Positions 17,105 through 26,935 are shown, counted from the first letter of the stretch. The stretch: 64,000 nt of DNA from JACCXG01 sp963834305 (GCA_963834305.1 CAWIAX010000002.1:1674001-1738000), one strand, 5' to 3'. Numbers and translations are program-made. The notes: generated from the letters alone by a model not told the origin.

Positions 17105-17221
17105 CCGCACGTTTCCCTTCCATCCTGGGTGATCAACCGGTAGCGGCGGCGAACGCACCCGTTTGAGTCCGCGGCCCGCCGCTGCCGGCAGGCGCGCCCG
17201 GTGCAGCCGAAGTCTCCCGCT

Positions 17222-17227
17222 TATACT
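17222..17227 (+). promoter_or_regulatory. Candidate -10 (TATACT) for the ligase-array gene
   Basis: TATACT is followed by seven bases and then the ATG at 17235. The predicted transcription start coincides with the start codon, and no Shine-Dalgarno sequence is present, which fits a leaderless mRNA. Confidence 0.45.
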
Positions 17228-17234
17228 GGGCGCG

Positions 17235-19925
17235 ATGTGGCCCCGCATCGCGCACGCGTCGGTGCGCCTCATTGCGCTGTCGCCGGTCCTTGCCGCGCTC
17301 TGGTCCTTCGCCCGCCTGCCGGGCGTCCCCTGGCCGTTCACCCTGGCGGTTGCCGGCGTGGCGCTGCTGACCGCCCTGCGGCCGCTCGACGGCCTGCTCG
17401 CCGTCGCGGCACTCGTGCCCGTCACCACCGTGGCGGCACAGACCGCCGGCGCGCCGCCGTTCCGCGCCGCTGAAGTCGTGGCGCTGGCGGCGATCGCGGG
17501 CTGGCTCCTGCGCACCGCCTTCGATCGGACGTGGCCGGTTCCCGCGGCCGTCCGCCGGCCGGCGGCGTGGTTCGCCGCGGTCGTCGTCGCGTCCGCGCTG
17601 GTCGAGCTGGCGGTGGGCCAGGCCCAGCGGGACTACCCGTTGCCGTTCCTGCGCACCTTTTTCAGCTGGCTGGCGCTCGAGTACGTGATCGACTACCGGT
17701 CGTTCCCGGCGATGCACGCCGCGGCCCTGCTGCTCGAAGGGACGGCGCTGCTGGCGGCCAGCACCGCGGCATGCCGGCGGGCGCACGCGGGCGCGGCCGC
17801 GCTCGCCCGCATGCTGGTCGTCGGCGCCGCGGCCGCCGCGCTGCTGAACGTTGTCCGGCTCGCGACCTCGGCGCTGAGGACGGAGTCGCCGCTCACCTCC
17901 CTGCTGGTCACGCTCGAGTGGGTCCGGCTCAATGTCCATTTCGGCGACGTCAACGCCGCCGGCTCACAGTTCGCGCTCGTCCTGCTGCTCGCGAGCGGCC
18001 TGATTGCCGCCGAGAAGCGCTGGCGCCCGCTCTGGATTGCCTGCGCGGCGTGCCTGGCCGCCGGCCTGTGGCTGGCGGGCTCGCGCACGGCCTTTGGCGG
18101 GTTCGTCGCGGCGGCGGCGTGCTGGATGCTGGTGTCGTTCGGCGCGCCGCGATGGCCGCGGGTCGTCCGCCCCCGCGTGCTGCTGCCGCTGGCCGCCGCC
18201 CTCGTCCTGGTCTCGGTGCTCGGGGTCGGGCTCGCCGCGCGGTCGAACTTCGAGATCCGGCGCGCCGTCGCCATCCGCTTCGACCTGACGATGATCGCCG
18301 CGCGGATGACCGCGAGCCACCCGGCATTCGGCATCGGCATCGGCCGCTTCTACCCCGAGTCCGGGCCGCTCATGACGCCGCAGCTGCGCACGTACTACGC
18401 CAACGAGAACGCCCACAACAATTTCCTGCAGATCCTGGCGGAGCTCGGCATTGTCGGCCTCGCCGCCTTCCTCTGGCTGTTGTGGTCGGTCCTGGCGCCC
18501 GCCCTACGCGGTCTTCGCGACCGCACGGCGGGGCAGACCGCGGCCTTCTTTGCCGTCGCCGGATTTCTCCTGACGGCGCTCGGCGGACATCCGCTCCTCA
18601 TCCCGGAAGTGGCTGTCACGTTCTGGTTGGCGCTGGCCGTCGTGGCGGCCGCCCTGCCGGTGCACGCCGCGACGGCGGGCGGTGCCTTCCGCTGGCCGGC
18701 TGCCGCCCTCGCGCTCGCGGCACTGGCCGCGTCCGTGCCGGTCCGGGCGGGCGCCGAGCGCGCCGCGGCCAATCTCGAGCACGTCGCATACGGGCTGGGA
18801 TCCTGGCAGACCGGGCCATCGGGGGAGCGGTTCCGGACGGCTGACGGCGAGGCGACGTTCTTCGTCCGCACCAGCCCGCACAACGAATTCCGCGTCGAGC
18901 TGCCGCTCCGCGTCGAAGGACGACCCGTCGTGTTCCGCATCGACGTCGACGACCATCGCTGGATGACGTTCACGCTCGCGCCCGGCGCGTGGCGCGAGGT
19001 CGTGGTCGCCATTCCTCCGTCCCCCGGATCGCAGAAGCGGATCACCGTCAAGGCGGCGGGGGCGTTCCAGACCGGGCCGGTGAGCAACCGGCGCATCGGG
19101 CCGCTCTGGTGGTGGGGGGACGCCGACGGCGATCGCCGCGCCGACTTCACAGTGTTCCGGCCGGGCACCGCGGAGTGGCTCACCGCGACGTCTTCCTCCG
19201 GTTTCTCCGGTGCGGCACGGGTCGTCCTTGGCGCCGCCGGACACACGCCCGTGCCGCGCGATTACGATGGCGACGGCCGCCAGGATCCGGCCACGCACGA
19301 TCCGGCCAGCGGGTCGTGGCGGATCGCCCGGTCGGGGAGCGGCTACGAGGAGCAGGTTACCCAGTTCGGTGTCGCGGGCGACGTCCCGATCCCGGCCGAC
19401 TACGACGGCGACGACAGGGCCGACCTCGCCCTCTTCCGGCCCGCGAACGGCTTGTGGGCGGTGCAGGGCTCAGCGACTGGCGAAGTCTTCACCATCCCCT
19501 GGGGGTCAGCGGCCGACACCCCGGTGCCGGGTGACTACGACGGCGACGGGGCCGCCAACGTCGCCATCTACCGTCCTGACAGTGGCGAATGGCTCATCCT
19601 CGATCAGGCACGGCGTGCCCCGACGACCTACGTCTGGGGCCGTCCGGGCGACGTCCCCGTGCCCGCCGACTACGACGGGGACGCGGTGACCGACGTCGCC
19701 GTGTATCGCCCGTCGACCCGGACGTGGCACCTGCGCGCGTCGAAGGACGGGATCTCGGCGCTCGAGTGGGGGGAGCCGGACGGGATCCCGATGCCGGCCG
19801 ACTACGACGGCGACGGCAAGGCCGATCCCGCGTTCTTCGTCCCGTCGGCGAACCGCTGGATCGTGCATGGCAAGAACGAAAAGAGCTGGGGCCAGGCGGG
19901 TGACGTGCCGGTGCCGCGCCGGTGA
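17235..19925 (+). CDS. O-antigen ligase/polymerase-like membrane protein fused to a 6-module FG-GAP array
   Basis: 896 residues from ATG 17235; an upstream TTG would place the -10 inside the gene. Residues about 1-500 contain some ten to twelve hydrophobic spans and the Wzy_C/O-antigen ligase core: GSRTAFGGF, then FGIGIGRFYPESG and the loop NENAHNNFLQILAELGIVGL, whose histidine (about 394) sits where WaaL/PglL-type enzymes have their conserved HxxxL. After the last span a beta-rich stretch (about 520-625, FRVELPLRVEGRPVVFRID) leads to six array modules (629-896) matching only the second, long hexad of the other family members. The array should lie in the periplasm or outside. Such enzymes transfer lipid-linked glycans to lipid A or protein. 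A ligase with this C-terminal array is unusual to my knowledge. Confidence 0.83.
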   Translation: MWPRIAHASVRLIALSPVLAALWSFARLPGVPWPFTLAVAGVALLTALRPLDGLLAVAALVPVTTVAAQTAGAPPFRAAEVVALAAIAGWLLRTAFDRTWPVPAAVRRPAAWFAAVVVASALVELAVGQAQRDYPLPFLRTFFSWLALEYVIDYRSFPAMHAAALLLEGTALLAASTAACRRAHAGAAALARMLVVGAAAAALLNVVRLATSALRTESPLTSLLVTLEWVRLNVHFGDVNAAGSQFALVLLLASGLIAAEKRWRPLWIACAACLAAGLWLAGSRTAFGGFVAAAACWMLVSFGAPRWPRVVRPRVLLPLAAALVLVSVLGVGLAARSNFEIRRAVAIRFDLTMIAARMTASHPAFGIGIGRFYPESGPLMTPQLRTYYANENAHNNFLQILAELGIVGLAAFLWLLWSVLAPALRGLRDRTAGQTAAFFAVAGFLLTALGGHPLLIPEVAVTFWLALAVVAAALPVHAATAGGAFRWPAAALALAALAASVPVRAGAERAAANLEHVAYGLGSWQTGPSGERFRTADGEATFFVRTSPHNEFRVELPLRVEGRPVVFRIDVDDHRWMTFTLAPGAWREVVVAIPPSPGSQKRITVKAAGAFQTGPVSNRRIGPLWWWGDADGDRRADFTVFRPGTAEWLTATSSSGFSGAARVVLGAAGHTPVPRDYDGDGRQDPATHDPASGSWRIARSGSGYEEQVTQFGVAGDVPIPADYDGDDRADLALFRPANGLWAVQGSATGEVFTIPWGSAADTPVPGDYDGDGAANVAIYRPDSGEWLILDQARRAPTTYVWGRPGDVPVPADYDGDAVTDVAVYRPSTRTWHLRASKDGISALEWGEPDGIPMPADYDGDGKADPAFFVPSANRWIVHGKNEKSWGQAGDVPVPRR

Positions 19926-19947
19926 CGGCGCAGGGTGCGTCAGCCGT

Positions 19948-22356
19948 TCACTCTGACGCTCGGCGGTAGGCCAGCAGCGCGGCGCCGTAGCACACCACGC
20001 CGGCCCAGAACGCCGTCGAGATCGACGAGCTCAAGGCGATGACCATCGCGAGCACGGACGACAGCACCGAGGTGGCGCCGTTGACGCCCCACAGCCACGG
20101 GCCCAGGGCGGGCGCCCGCGTCGCCGCGAGCCGCATGCCCAGCGGAAATGCCGTGCCCATCAGCATCCCCGGCGGGAACAGCAGTGCCACCGCCACCGCA
20201 ATGCGCACCGGCGTCGTCGCCCCCTCGGTCACGCCCGCCACCCACGGTGTGCTCGCCCCGAACGCGATCAGCACGGCGACGAGGATCGCCAGCGTGGTCC
20301 AGGCGCCGCGCCTTCCTGCGGTGATGTCCAGACGCCCCGTCAGGTAGCTGCCCAGCCCGCTCGACAGCAGGACGGAGAACAGCACGACGGTGAGCCCGTA
20401 CGTCGGATGGCCAAGGACGACGATCAGCCGCTGCATCTGCGAGATCTCGACCAGCATGAAGCCCAGGCCGATGGCGGCAAAGAACAGCAGCAGCGGGCCG
20501 GCCCCCGACAGGTCGGCCTTCCGCGTCGTCAGGGCGAGCGGCAGGAAGATGCAGAGCGCGGTCAGGAGGATGACGGTGCCGAGCAGCACGCCCAGCACGA
20601 AGACCGCCTTCATGTTGTGGGTCTGCTTGCCGTGCTCCTGGAGGTCGAGCTTGAGCAGATCGCGCAGCCTGAGCTGGTTGAAGAAGAACGGGCTGTCGTC
20701 GGTGGGCGGCGAGATGTTCACCGGGTAATCGCGCACGATCGACGAGATGTCGCCGCCGTCGGTCAGCCGGGCGAAGGTGTCGTCGAGCGCGGTCGTCGGG
20801 CTCAGCACCACCTCGAAGCCCATCGCGCGCGACGCCTCCTCGAGCCGGCGCAGCTCGTCGGCCGTGAACGGCCGCCGGCCGAGCAGCAGCGTGCCGACGC
20901 CGTCGGGCGTGTCCGGCTTGCGGGCGATGCGCATGTTCCTGATGATCACGAGGTGGTCGCGCGGGCGCGCGACGCCCGCGTCGGAGAGCGCCGCCGACGC
21001 CAGCGCGGTGAGGCGATACATCTCGGCCGGACCGTCGCGGAAATACCACCGCGAGACGCTGAGGATGCCGCTCTCGCTCAGCCGGGACTGGAAGACGCGC
21101 CAGGCCTCCCTGGTGTAGAGCGAGTTCTCGCTGAGCACGAACGCGCCGGCGGCGGTGGCCGCCCAGGTGTCGATCAGCGAGATCTGGAGGAAGTCGTAGG
21201 TGCGGTCCTGGCGTGCGATGTAGCTGCGGGCCTCGTCGTTCACGAAGCGGACGCGCGGGTCGCGATCGAGGTGGCCGGTGAAATCGCCGAAGCGGCCGTT
21301 GACCACCCCGAGGATGTCGTGGTTGATCTCGACCGCATCCACCGAGCGGGCGCCGAAGACGAGGGCCGAGAGCACGTCGCGGCCGCCGCCGGCACCAACG
21401 ACGAGCACGTCGGCACCGGGGCGGATCGTGTAGCCGATGTTGGTGACGTCGTACTTGAGATGCTCGAGCTGCGACAGGTCGCCGTCGTACTTCGTCATCA
21501 CCGTGCCGGCGCTGATGTCGATGTCCATCTGCAGCTGGTGAACGAGACGGTCCTCGGGATACTTCTCGCTCAGGCCCCAGCCGTAGGGCGGCGTCGGGAC
21601 GGAGGGATCGCCGTTCACGCGGACGCGTGAGTACGAGTTCCACTTCTCGAACAGCGGCCGTCCTTCGAAGCTGCCGCGGATATAGAGAATCCGCAGCACC
21701 GCGAACTGCCGCCAGACCAGCGCGGTGTGGGCCGCGGCAAAGGCGCCGAGGCCGAGGGCGAGGACCACTGCGGCAGTCCGGAACCGCCGCTCCCCCGCCG
21801 CGTGCGTGAAGCACCAGGCGCCGAGCGCCGCCAGCGTCGCGACGACGAACACCGCCGTCGGCCCGTCCGTGAACCGCAGCGTATAGACGAGCAGCACGCA
21901 GGCCGCCGCGGCGCCGGCGAGATCCGCGGCGTACATGCGGGCCACCGTTCCCGGAAACCGGGTCAGCGCCAGGCAGATGACCACGCCGCTGACGACGAAG
22001 GGGACGGCGATGACCACGTAGGTGAGGACGACCGCGTAGACGCCGATCACCGACGGGTGGATGCGGAACGGGATGCTGAGCTCGGTCAGGAAGCTCAGCA
22101 CCAGCGCGACCGGAAAGACGATGGACCAGCGGACGATCTGGTGCGGCGCCCCGTCCGGCGGGAACCAGGACGGGCGCAGGTAGACGAGCAGCGCGCCGGC
22201 CGTCATCCCGAACATCGCCACGGAGATCGCGACGAACGCGAAGTGGTACATCATCGTCACGCTGAAGATGCGCGTGAGCAGGATCTCGTGCATCATCGTC
22301 GCGAGGGCGACGAAGAACACACCCGCATACGCGTACCTGTTCGCGGCGAAATTCAT
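19948..22356 (-). CDS. Membrane-embedded spermidine synthase-like protein
   Basis: 802 residues from the ATG at 22356, which has AGGAG ten bases upstream; a longer form from 22440 would overlap the promoter. The N-terminal third has six to seven membrane spans. A soluble Rossmann domain of the aminopropyltransferase fold follows (VLVVGAGGGRDVLSAL for SAM-type binding, then SVDAVEINHDI and FLQISLIDTW). The C-terminus has about six or seven more spans (GFMLVEISQMQRLIVVLGHP). These giant proteins are common in acidobacteria and related soil bacteria. The canonical polyamine active-site residues are not obvious, so the reaction is unknown. It sits inside the array cluster on the opposite strand. 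Confidence 0.82.
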   Translation of the reverse strand: MNFAANRYAYAGVFFVALATMMHEILLTRIFSVTMMYHFAFVAISVAMFGMTAGALLVYLRPSWFPPDGAPHQIVRWSIVFPVALVLSFLTELSIPFRIHPSVIGVYAVVLTYVVIAVPFVVSGVVICLALTRFPGTVARMYAADLAGAAAACVLLVYTLRFTDGPTAVFVVATLAALGAWCFTHAAGERRFRTAAVVLALGLGAFAAAHTALVWRQFAVLRILYIRGSFEGRPLFEKWNSYSRVRVNGDPSVPTPPYGWGLSEKYPEDRLVHQLQMDIDISAGTVMTKYDGDLSQLEHLKYDVTNIGYTIRPGADVLVVGAGGGRDVLSALVFGARSVDAVEINHDILGVVNGRFGDFTGHLDRDPRVRFVNDEARSYIARQDRTYDFLQISLIDTWAATAAGAFVLSENSLYTREAWRVFQSRLSESGILSVSRWYFRDGPAEMYRLTALASAALSDAGVARPRDHLVIIRNMRIARKPDTPDGVGTLLLGRRPFTADELRRLEEASRAMGFEVVLSPTTALDDTFARLTDGGDISSIVRDYPVNISPPTDDSPFFFNQLRLRDLLKLDLQEHGKQTHNMKAVFVLGVLLGTVILLTALCIFLPLALTTRKADLSGAGPLLLFFAAIGLGFMLVEISQMQRLIVVLGHPTYGLTVVLFSVLLSSGLGSYLTGRLDITAGRRGAWTTLAILVAVLIAFGASTPWVAGVTEGATTPVRIAVAVALLFPPGMLMGTAFPLGMRLAATRAPALGPWLWGVNGATSVLSSVLAMVIALSSSISTAFWAGVVCYGAALLAYRRASE

Positions 22357-22418
22357 TGCAGACGATCTCCTGAGGTCGGATGGCGCCGGGGCGGCAGGGC
22401 GACGGCGTTCGAGCGTTG

Positions 22419-22425
22419 TAGTATA
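22419..22425. promoter_or_regulatory. Overlapping divergent -10 elements
   Basis: The heptamer TAGTATA reads TAGTAT on plus and TATACT on minus. It could serve as -10 both for the HEAT-repeat gene (ATG 22481) and for the membrane spermidine-synthase-like gene (ATG 22356). No clear -35 on either side. Confidence 0.35.
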
Positions 22426-22480
22426 GCGGACGGCGGCCATCGGTCTTCCGGCCGCATCCTGTCATTCCCTGGAGCGCTGC

Positions 22481-23673
22481 ATGACCGTGCGAACCCTGCT
22501 GCGTGTCCTGTCGTCGTCCTGATCGGGGCGTGTGCGGCGCCGATCGCGGCGCAGGCGCCGGCCTCGACCGGGGCGCCGCGCCCGGCGCAGGCGGCGGGGG
22601 GCGACGGGCAGCGCGCGGCCCGGCTTGGCCGGGCGTGGACTGCTCTTGGCGCGGGGCAGGCGGCGGAAGCGGAACGGCTCGCCGACGCGCTGCTGAAGGC
22701 GGCGCCGCGCGATCACGAGGCGCTGGCGGTGAAGATCCACGCGCAGACGGGCGTCGGGAAGCCGCTCGAGGGGTTGACCTCGTACGAGCGCTGGCTCGGG
22801 CCGTCGCCCACGGAGGATGTCTTCCTGCTGGTGCCGGTCGCGACTGGGCTGTTGTGGCAGATCGCCGACGGCGAAGACACGGGCCTTCGTCTCTCATCGT
22901 TGGAAAGCCTCTCGCGAGGGGGCTCCGCCGGTGCGCGGTCGCGCCTTCAAGAGCTGACGGCATCGACACCGGCAGCGCTGGCTGCGTTGGCAGGTCTGGG
23001 CGATGCGACGTCGGCGACGGCACTCGTGAACGGAGCGGTCAGCGGTCAAATCCGTCCGGAGAATGCGGCCGAGCTGCTGCCGGCGGCTGGGCCAGCCGCC
23101 ATCGATGCCTTGATGAACCTGCTGAAAGCCCCAGCGCCGCCGGTACGGGCCGACGCCATCCGGGGCCTTGGCCGGCTGAACGCGCGCGGTGCCATCCCGC
23201 AACTCCGCGAGGCGCTCGACGACCCCCACCCCCTGGTCAGCAGCTCGGCTGCGGTTGCGCTGGCGCGACTCGGGGATCCGGCAGGCGAAGAGCAAGCGAA
23301 CAGAATGCTCGGAAGCGATGTGCCGGACGTGCGCCTGATGGCGGCGGCAGCCTTTGCGGCGCGGGGGGACAACCGCTGGACCGCCAGCATCACGCCGCTC
23401 CTCCAGGATCCGAACGGGCTCACGAGCCTGACCGCGGCAGAGCTGATCGCGACTGTCAATCCGGAAGCTGCCTATGCGGTGGTTGCCGCGGCCCTCAGCG
23501 ACAGCAACCCGGTGGTGCGAGCGGAGGGAGCGCGAGTGCTTGCCATTCCTGCTTTGGCAGGGCTTGTTCGTTCGGATCTGAGTTCGTTGCGGCGCCTGCT
23601 CCGCGACCTGGATCCGTCAGTGCGCCTGAGGTCCAGCTCCATAATTCTCGATCTGGTCAGCGGACGTCCCTGA
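22481..23673 (+). CDS. Exported HEAT-repeat protein (frameshift in signal peptide)
   Basis: About 397 residues. The ATG at 22481 has GGAG eight bases upstream and begins MTVRTLLRV. That frame stops after 13 residues, while the adjacent frame continues VVVLIGACAAPIAAQAPAS, a normal end of a signal peptide. One base is therefore missing or extra near 22500-22515, most likely a sequence error. The rest is helical: a TPR-like start (AAEAERLADALLKAAPRDHEAL), then HEAT/PBS-lyase-like repeats such as PPVRADAIRGLGRLNARGAI and HPLVSSSAAVALARLGDP. HEAT repeats are protein-interaction scaffolds; no catalytic domain is seen. It faces the same direction as the array genes and lies 137 bases before one of them. 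Confidence 0.7.
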
Positions 23674-23682
23674 GGCACAATT

Positions 23683-23710
23683 TTGCAACTCAGCGGTGTT
23701 CGGTTAGACT
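23683..23710 (+). promoter_or_regulatory. Candidate promoter of the propeller-array gene
   Basis: TTGCAA (23683-23688), 16 bases, TAGACT (23705-23710). The predicted start is about 94 bases before the ATG at 23811, the longest leader in the array family. Confidence 0.5.
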
Positions 23711-23810
23711 AGAGCGCTGCCCCGCATAGACCGATAATCCTTGCATCCGGCCCGGCGCTGGTTCGGTTCCCAAATTTGGCACGGCTGACCTGCTGTGCAG
23801 AGTCCTACGC

Positions 23811-26628
23811 ATGCTCAAACGCTTCCTGTTTCCCGCTGCGGCCCTTCTGGTACTCGCTTCGGTGCCTGCAGCCGCGCAAGTGACGCGGCTCAACGCGGAC
23901 GTCCCCATTCCCGCCGCGACCCGAGGCAGCGCGATCGCTTTCGACTCCGTCAACAATGTCTACTTGGCCGTCTCGGCATTCGGGACGCTGCGCGGCCGGT
24001 TCATCAATTCCGACGGAGTGCCGCTGGGAGACCCCTTCGTTATCCAGTCGAGCGCGAATTACACGCACTTCCCAAGGGTCGCCTTCAGCCCGGATGCGAA
24101 CGGAGGCAACGGCGCGTTCCTGGTGACATGGCACGAGAGCGACGGCCCCGCGAACAGCAGCACAAGCGTGCACGCCCGGCTGGTAGGCTACTCAGGCCTG
24201 TTGATTGGGTCTGAACAAGTCCTGTCAGGCAACGAATCGTGGTGGGAATCCGGAGCGCCCGTCGCATACGCGACGGGCAGCAAAGAGTTTCTGGTCGCAT
24301 GGCGGGTCGTGGCGCCGAACGACATCCGCGCAATCCGGGTCAGCAATACTGGTGCACGGCTTGGCGAGCCGATAGCCGTGACCGCGTCCGGCGCCGCGAA
24401 TTTCGAAGACCACGTCAGCGTCGCCTACAGTCCGGCAGCGGATGAGTTCATGGTGCTCTATGCGGGATATACGAGCTACTCCACGCTGTACGTGAACCGC
24501 GTCAAAGCGCGGACGGGAGCTCTTGGCGGCGCAAGCGTGCTCGCGACGGCTGTCGGCATCTACGACACCGACATCGAGTACCATCCCGGCCGCCGGCAAC
24601 TATCTGGCCGTGTGGTACCAGGATCCGCCTAAGGCGGTCTACGGTATCCGAGTCGGCGCGGACGGCGCCGCCTCGGGGTCGGTGCAGGCACTGTCCTCGC
24701 GCTACAGGGCCTACGACGCCGTCGCGCTGGCGCTCAACCGTGTCTCTGGCACCTATTTCATGATCTCGCACGACTCTCTCTCTGCGGAGGACGGCGGCGT
24801 CGAGATCGACAGCGCAGCCAACCCGCTGACGTCCGGGGTGCAGGTCACAGCGACGGGCGGCATCGGCAACTACTATCCACGAATCGCCGCGCATGCATCG
24901 CGCAGGGAATGGGTAGCGGTGGCGTCGAACGCCTGGACCCAGACCATCAGCCAGCGATTGCAGACAGGGACGACTGGCGGCGGCAGCGGTGGAGGGGGTG
25001 GCGGCGGCGGGGGCACACCGACCCAGCGGGTCAGCGGCGACTTCACTGGCGACGGGAAAGCGGACCTCGCGGTCTACCGCGCCTCGAGCGGCACCTGGAG
25101 CGTGCTGGGGGGCACCGGCACGTCCTGGGGCCAGCCCGGCGACATTCCCGTCCCCGCCGATTACAACGGCGACGGCCGCGTCGACTTCGCGGTCTACCGT
25201 CCGTCGAACGGCCTGTGGTTCATCCAGGGGTCGCCGTTCGTGAAGTGGGGCCTTCCCGGCGACCTGCCGGTGCCCGCCGACTACGACGGCGACGGCCGCG
25301 CCGAGATCGCGGTCTTCCGGCCGTCGAACGGCCACTGGTACCTGCGCGGGCTCTCGATCAGCCCGGTGCACTACGGCCGCCCCGGCGACATCCCGGTCCC
25401 CGGCGACTACAACGGCGACGGCCAGGCCGAGGTCGCGGTGTTCCGCCGCGCCACCGGCGCCTGGTGGATCTACGGCAATCAGAAGGCGGACTACGGCCTG
25501 CCGGGCGACATGCCGGTACCCGCCGACTACGACGGCAACGGCACCACCGACATCGCGGTCTACCGCCCGAGCGACGGCAACTGGCATGTGCGCGGGCAGT
25601 TCTCGCGCAACTTCGGCGGCTCGGGCCTGCTGCCGGTGCCGATGGACATCGATGGCGACGGCAAGGCCGAGCTCGTCACCATGAGCCGCAGCACCGGCGA
25701 GTGGAAGACCTTCAATCGCACGACCAGCGCGCTCGGCACCAGTCGCTTCGGCCAGGCGGGCGACCTGCCGCTGTCGCCGACCCTGTATGCGATCCTCCAC
25801 GTCACCGGCGACGCCGACGGCGACCGCAAGGCCGATCCCACAGTCGTGCGTCCGTCCACCGGCACCTGGTACCCGCGCCAGTCGTCGACCGGCGGCTACC
25901 TCGCCATCGGCTTCGGGCTGTCCACCGACATCCCGGTATCAGCCGATTACGACGGCGACGGCAAGCTCGACGCCGCTGTCTTCCGCCCCTCGACCGGCGT
26001 CTGGTACGTTTCCGGATCGGCCGGGGAGTTCTCCAGCTTCTTCGGCTCGGACCCGCTCGGCGGCGCCAGCGACACGCCGCTGGCCGGCGACTTCGACGGC
26101 GACGGCCGCGCCGACATGGCGATCTTCCGCCCCTCGACCGCGGTGTGGTACATCCGCTCGTCGACGACCAACTACCTCGGCATCGACTCGTTCACGTGGG
26201 GGCTGCCCGGCGACATCCCCGTCGCCGCGGACTACGACGGCGACGGCCGCAAGGATCCCGCGGTGTTCCGCCCGTCCACCGGCTCGTGGCTCGTCTACCT
26301 GCGCGCCAGCGGCTCGTCGCTCAACCTGACGTGGGGCCAGAGCGGGGACAAGCCCGTGCCCGGCGACTTCGACGGCGACGGCCGCGCCGATCTCGTGCTC
26401 TACCGCGGCGGCCGCTGGCTGTTCCGCTACAGTTCGACGGAGTGGACCACCACCGAGAGCAACGTCCTCTGGGGGCTGGCCGACGACGTGCCGATTGCCG
26501 CCGACTTCGACGGCGACGGCCACGCCGACGTGACCGTCTTCCGCCCCTCGACCGGCCGCTGGTTCATCGTCGGCAACGGCTACTACGACTTCGGGGGACC
26601 GGGGGATGTGGTGGCGATCAAGCAATAG
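23811..26628 (+). CDS. Secreted propeller-like protein with glycine linker and 12-module FG-GAP array (one frameshift)
   Basis: About 938 residues once one frameshift is corrected. The first frame runs to about 24590 (GIYDTDIEYHP) and the second continues AAGNYLAVWYQDP; an extra G in a CCCGGCCGCC context explains it. A signal peptide (MLKRFLFPAAALLVLASVPA) is followed by repeated units such as AFLVTWHES, FLVAWRVVAPNDIRAIRVS and GARLGEPIAVTA, which look like blades of a secreted beta-propeller. A glycine/serine linker (encoded about 24975-25010) separates this from 12 array modules, five short, one transitional (LPLSPTLYAILHVTG) and six long. The array ends the protein. The N-terminal part appears to use more A/T-ending codons than the array. 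Function unknown; likely extracellular binding. Confidence 0.8.
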
Positions 26629-26642
26629 AGGCTTGCGGGGTT

Positions 26643-26862
26643 CAAGGTGCAGGGTGCAGGGTGCAAGGTTCGCTCGGTTCAGGGTTCAGGGTGCGCCGGG
26701 GACTCGCCGGGTCGTTCCAGGCTCGACCTCCGGTGAGGGCGGCTCGGTAGTCAGCCCCCACCGCGAACCCATCGCCAGACGGCGCCAGGACCCGCAAGCG
26801 CTCGAGTGCACCTTGACCCCCCCGGAACCCTGCACCCCGTGCACCCTGCACCCTGAACCTTG
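26643..26862. repeat. Inverted pair of heptamer-repeat tracts
   Basis: The 379-base spacer 26629-27007 contains no gene. Its left tract (26643-26698) is built of seven-base units GGTGCAG and GGTTCAG. The right tract (26823-26862) is the same type in reverse complement (CCCTGCA, CCCTGAA), beginning from the outer end CAAGGTTCAGGG. About 125 unrelated bases lie between, so a long imperfect stem with a large loop is possible. The remainder (26880-26970) is AT-rich and holds the next promoter. Confidence 0.75.
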
Positions 26863-26907
26863 CCCCCCCTTCCCCCCGATTGCAGTCTCTTTCAATTCAT
26901 TACCCAA

Positions 26908-26935
26908 TTGTAATTTTTACAGACCCAGCCATATT
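26908..26935 (+). promoter_or_regulatory. Candidate promoter of the Fn3-array gene
   Basis: TTGTAA (26908-26913), 16 bases, CATATT (26930-26935), in a short AT-rich stretch that contrasts with the surrounding high GC. About 70 bases before the ATG at 27008. Confidence 0.35.

Noticed and set aside
17163..17234. A longer N-terminus for the ligase-array protein from an upstream TTG
   Set aside because: It would add an Arg-rich stretch before the first membrane span and place the TATACT element inside the gene.
19940..23023. A 1027-codon minus-strand frame overlapping the membrane spermidine-synthase-like gene
   Set aside because: It is a different frame over the same DNA, with Arg/Pro-rich translation. 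The SAM-binding and membrane-span pattern is in the other frame.
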